Shown piece by piece: positions 62,582-64,000 of a stretch of DNA of 64,000 bases; positions within the stretch are counted from its first letter, which is position 1; every line of letters begins with the position of its first letter. This DNA is from Oscillospiraceae bacterium (GTDB lineage Bacteria > Bacillota > Clostridia > Oscillospirales > Oscillospiraceae): contig WRLE01000001.1 in the NCBI GenBank assembly GCA_009777775.1, positions 216,768-280,767 of the forward strand. The letters run 5' to 3'. Under the pieces are notes generated by a model, which was not told the origin of the DNA, made no database searches, and worked only from the letters and a program-made list of their open reading frames with translations. A program made the translations under genes and the position numbers.

Positions 62582-63666
62582 TAGCGTTTTGACTCCAGAG
62601 AAACAAGATATTTTTTGACCATGAGAGCAACTTTGAAAATGATGGCATGGTCGAACTCGCGTAAATCAAGTCCAGTTATTTTCTTGATTTTATCCAGTCT
62701 ATAAACTAGGGTATTTCTATGAACAAACAGTTTTCGCGATGTTTCCGAAACATTGAGGCTGTTTTCAAAAAATTTGTCGATGGTGAAAAGAGTTTCCTTG
62801 TCCAGTGCTTCTATGGGATTTATTTTGAAAACCTCAGACATGAACATTTCGCATAGGGTTGTTGGCATTTGATAAATTAGTCTACCAATACCAAGTGTTT
62901 CATAACAAAGAATTGATTCTTCAGATTCAAATACCCTTCCCACTTCCAAAGCAGTCAAAGCCTCTTTATATCTAATTGGGAGCTCTATCATATTTTGTGC
63001 TATAGCTCCGATACCGATGACAGTTGCTGTGGGTAGAATCTTTTCAAGGGTTTCTTTGATATTCTTTGCAAAAGCGTAAATTTTTTCGTTATCAATGGAA
63101 GAGTCAAGTTCAAGTATAATTGCAATATCGGTATCATTGAGAGAAATGGCAAAATCCTTTTGTTTATCTGGTAAAAACTCAACTAAAAGCTCGACAACTG
63201 CTGCACTTACACCAGCGTTACGAACAACGAATATTGCTCTGGGAGTATCAATATCAAGGTTTTGTTCATTTGCTCTAACTGCCAAATCCAAAGGTAATAC
63301 ATTTTCTGAAAGTAAATGCCTTAAAAAAGTTCGTTTATCATGGCTGACTTCATAAAAAATACCAGCTTCGTTAATTGCAACGGCAGCCATTTTGCATATT
63401 GTCTTTGAAAACTCGTCTTCTCCTTCGACAAAAAGGATATAATCATCGCTGGCGCCAGTGCCAAGGGCTTTGAAAGTTTTACCACCAAATTTTATTATTT
63501 TTTCAATGTCATCTCCAAAGAAAGGAGGTACAAAGCCAGCACTAATTCCAACATATGATAGTTCGCTGCTGGCAACAATCATTCCGTTTGGATCGATTAC
63601 ACCGATGGACAATGTGGTCGCATCTTTCAATTGGGCAATTATGCTTTGAAATATCCTACTTGACAC
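62581..63666 (-). CDS. PucR/CdaR-type transcriptional regulator
   Basis: A 361-residue protein: N-terminal sensor-like region (1-250), possibly GAF/PAS-like (MIVASSELSYVG), and a C-terminal HTH_30 domain (LNVSETSRKLFVHRNTLVYRLDKIKKITGLDLREF) of the PucR/CdaR kind. GTG start at 63666 with GGAGG 9 nt upstream. It heads the operon with ftsE-ftsX-hydrolase-ctpA and is preceded by a good promoter, so it may regulate the cell-wall genes. Effector unknown. Confidence 0.85.
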   Translation of the reverse strand: MSSRIFQSIIAQLKDATTLSIGVIDPNGMIVASSELSYVGISAGFVPPFFGDDIEKIIKFGGKTFKALGTGASDDYILFVEGEDEFSKTICKMAAVAINEAGIFYEVSHDKRTFLRHLLSENVLPLDLAVRANEQNLDIDTPRAIFVVRNAGVSAAVVELLVEFLPDKQKDFAISLNDTDIAIILELDSSIDNEKIYAFAKNIKETLEKILPTATVIGIGAIAQNMIELPIRYKEALTALEVGRVFESEESILCYETLGIGRLIYQMPTTLCEMFMSEVFKINPIEALDKETLFTIDKFFENSLNVSETSRKLFVHRNTLVYRLDKIKKITGLDLREFDHAIIFKVALMVKKYLVSLESKR

Positions 63667-63726
63667 TTAATCGTCCCTCCGAGTATCCCCGCTTTTATTT
63701 TCGCTAAAAATGACCTACAGCTATGC

Positions 63727-63755
63727 ATTTTACACTAAAATCACGCCTTTTTCAA
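63727..63755 (-). promoter_or_regulatory. Promoter of the PucR-ftsEX operon
   Basis: Minus strand: TTGAAA (63750-63755), 17 nt, TAAAAT (63727-63732). Confidence 0.75.
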
Positions 63756-64000
63756 TAGAAATTGCAAAACTTTCCCTAAAAGGTGCATATTCAAGCCAAC
63801 TAGTCATGGGGTATTACGTAGGCACAAACCGTGTCATCCTGAGCCAGGATGTCACAAAACTAATTTCAAATCTATGAAATACAACCAGCATTCACGCGGC
63901 GTCTCGCCCTTGAAATTACCAGTATACTTGTTGCTACCTTCGCCCCACCCGCCCTCGAGCCGCCGCTGCTCCTCCTTAGCACCACACCTTCAATACCATG
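63756..64000. other. Right-edge non-coding stretch, GC-rich end
   Basis: No supported gene. It contains a palindrome (CATCCTG-AGC-CAGGATG, about 63816-63833) of the kind found in interspersed repeats, and from about 63895 the sequence becomes clearly GC-richer than the rest of the window. A minus-strand frame ending in TPRECWLYFIDLKLVL may be read there but has no start in the window. Confidence 0.4.

Overview
The window looks like a low-GC, Gram-positive anaerobe of the class Clostridia. The evidence is the gene content: an ftsE-ftsX-murein hydrolase-ctpA block, an L10 leader with rplJ-rplL, rpsU, DUF1836 and YgiQ proteins, S-layer-homology (SLH) domain proteins, a purine operon using a PurO-type IMP cyclohydrolase, and chemoreceptors preceded by sigma-28-like promoters (so probably motile). 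I cannot name a genus. All family assignments come from reading motifs; no database was searched.

Left third (1-22 kb) is an accessory island, almost all on the minus strand. At 1-5.9 kb sits a class II bacteriocin-type locus: two small hydrophobic peptides with double-glycine leaders, two small membrane proteins that may be immunity factors, a C39-peptidase ABC exporter and an HlyD-type adaptor cut by the window edge. Upstream lies a short catalytic-domain-only tyrosine recombinase (FimB/RecV size) beside a pair of 26-bp inverted repeats flanking 120 bp, the layout of an invertible DNA switch. Next come a YafQ/DinJ toxin-antitoxin pair, an M28-like membrane peptidase, an orphan cytosine-5 DNA methyltransferase, a PanA-type toxin-antitoxin pair and a striking array of CPBP (CAAX/Abi) intramembrane protease genes: seven full-length copies and at least three broken ones between 8.6 and 21.7 kb. 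One full-length copy has lost an active-site histidine, and one broken copy looks mosaic between two neighbours. Near-identical promoter elements precede two of the CPBP genes, and a third copy stands alone behind the recombinase.

Middle (22-42 kb): a HipA-like kinase fold lacking its catalytic aspartate with a small partner gene, a rhomboid-like protein lacking the catalytic serine, a PQQ-type beta-propeller protein, rpsU, a DUF1836 regulator, rplJ-rplL (L10 carries an unusual acidic tail of about 108 residues), a family 4 uracil-DNA glycosylase, a GNAT acetyltransferase, a UvrD/PcrA helicase, a YgiQ radical SAM protein, and twin SLH-trypsin-like proteins, one with an intact catalytic triad and one with His and Ser both replaced.

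Right third (40-64 kb) is mostly housekeeping: pyrD-pyrK; purE-purM-purN-purO-AICAR transformylase-purD; a ferredoxin; tRNA and rRNA methyltransferases (trmN6-like, rsmI, rsmA); a glycosyltransferase; cheC; tRNA-Leu(UAA); two chemoreceptors with near-identical signalling halves; upp; and an operon of a PucR-like regulator, ftsE, ftsX, an M23 hydrolase with coiled coil and a CtpA-type S41 protease. Many sigma-A promoters with exact 17-bp spacing and several hairpin terminators can be read directly.
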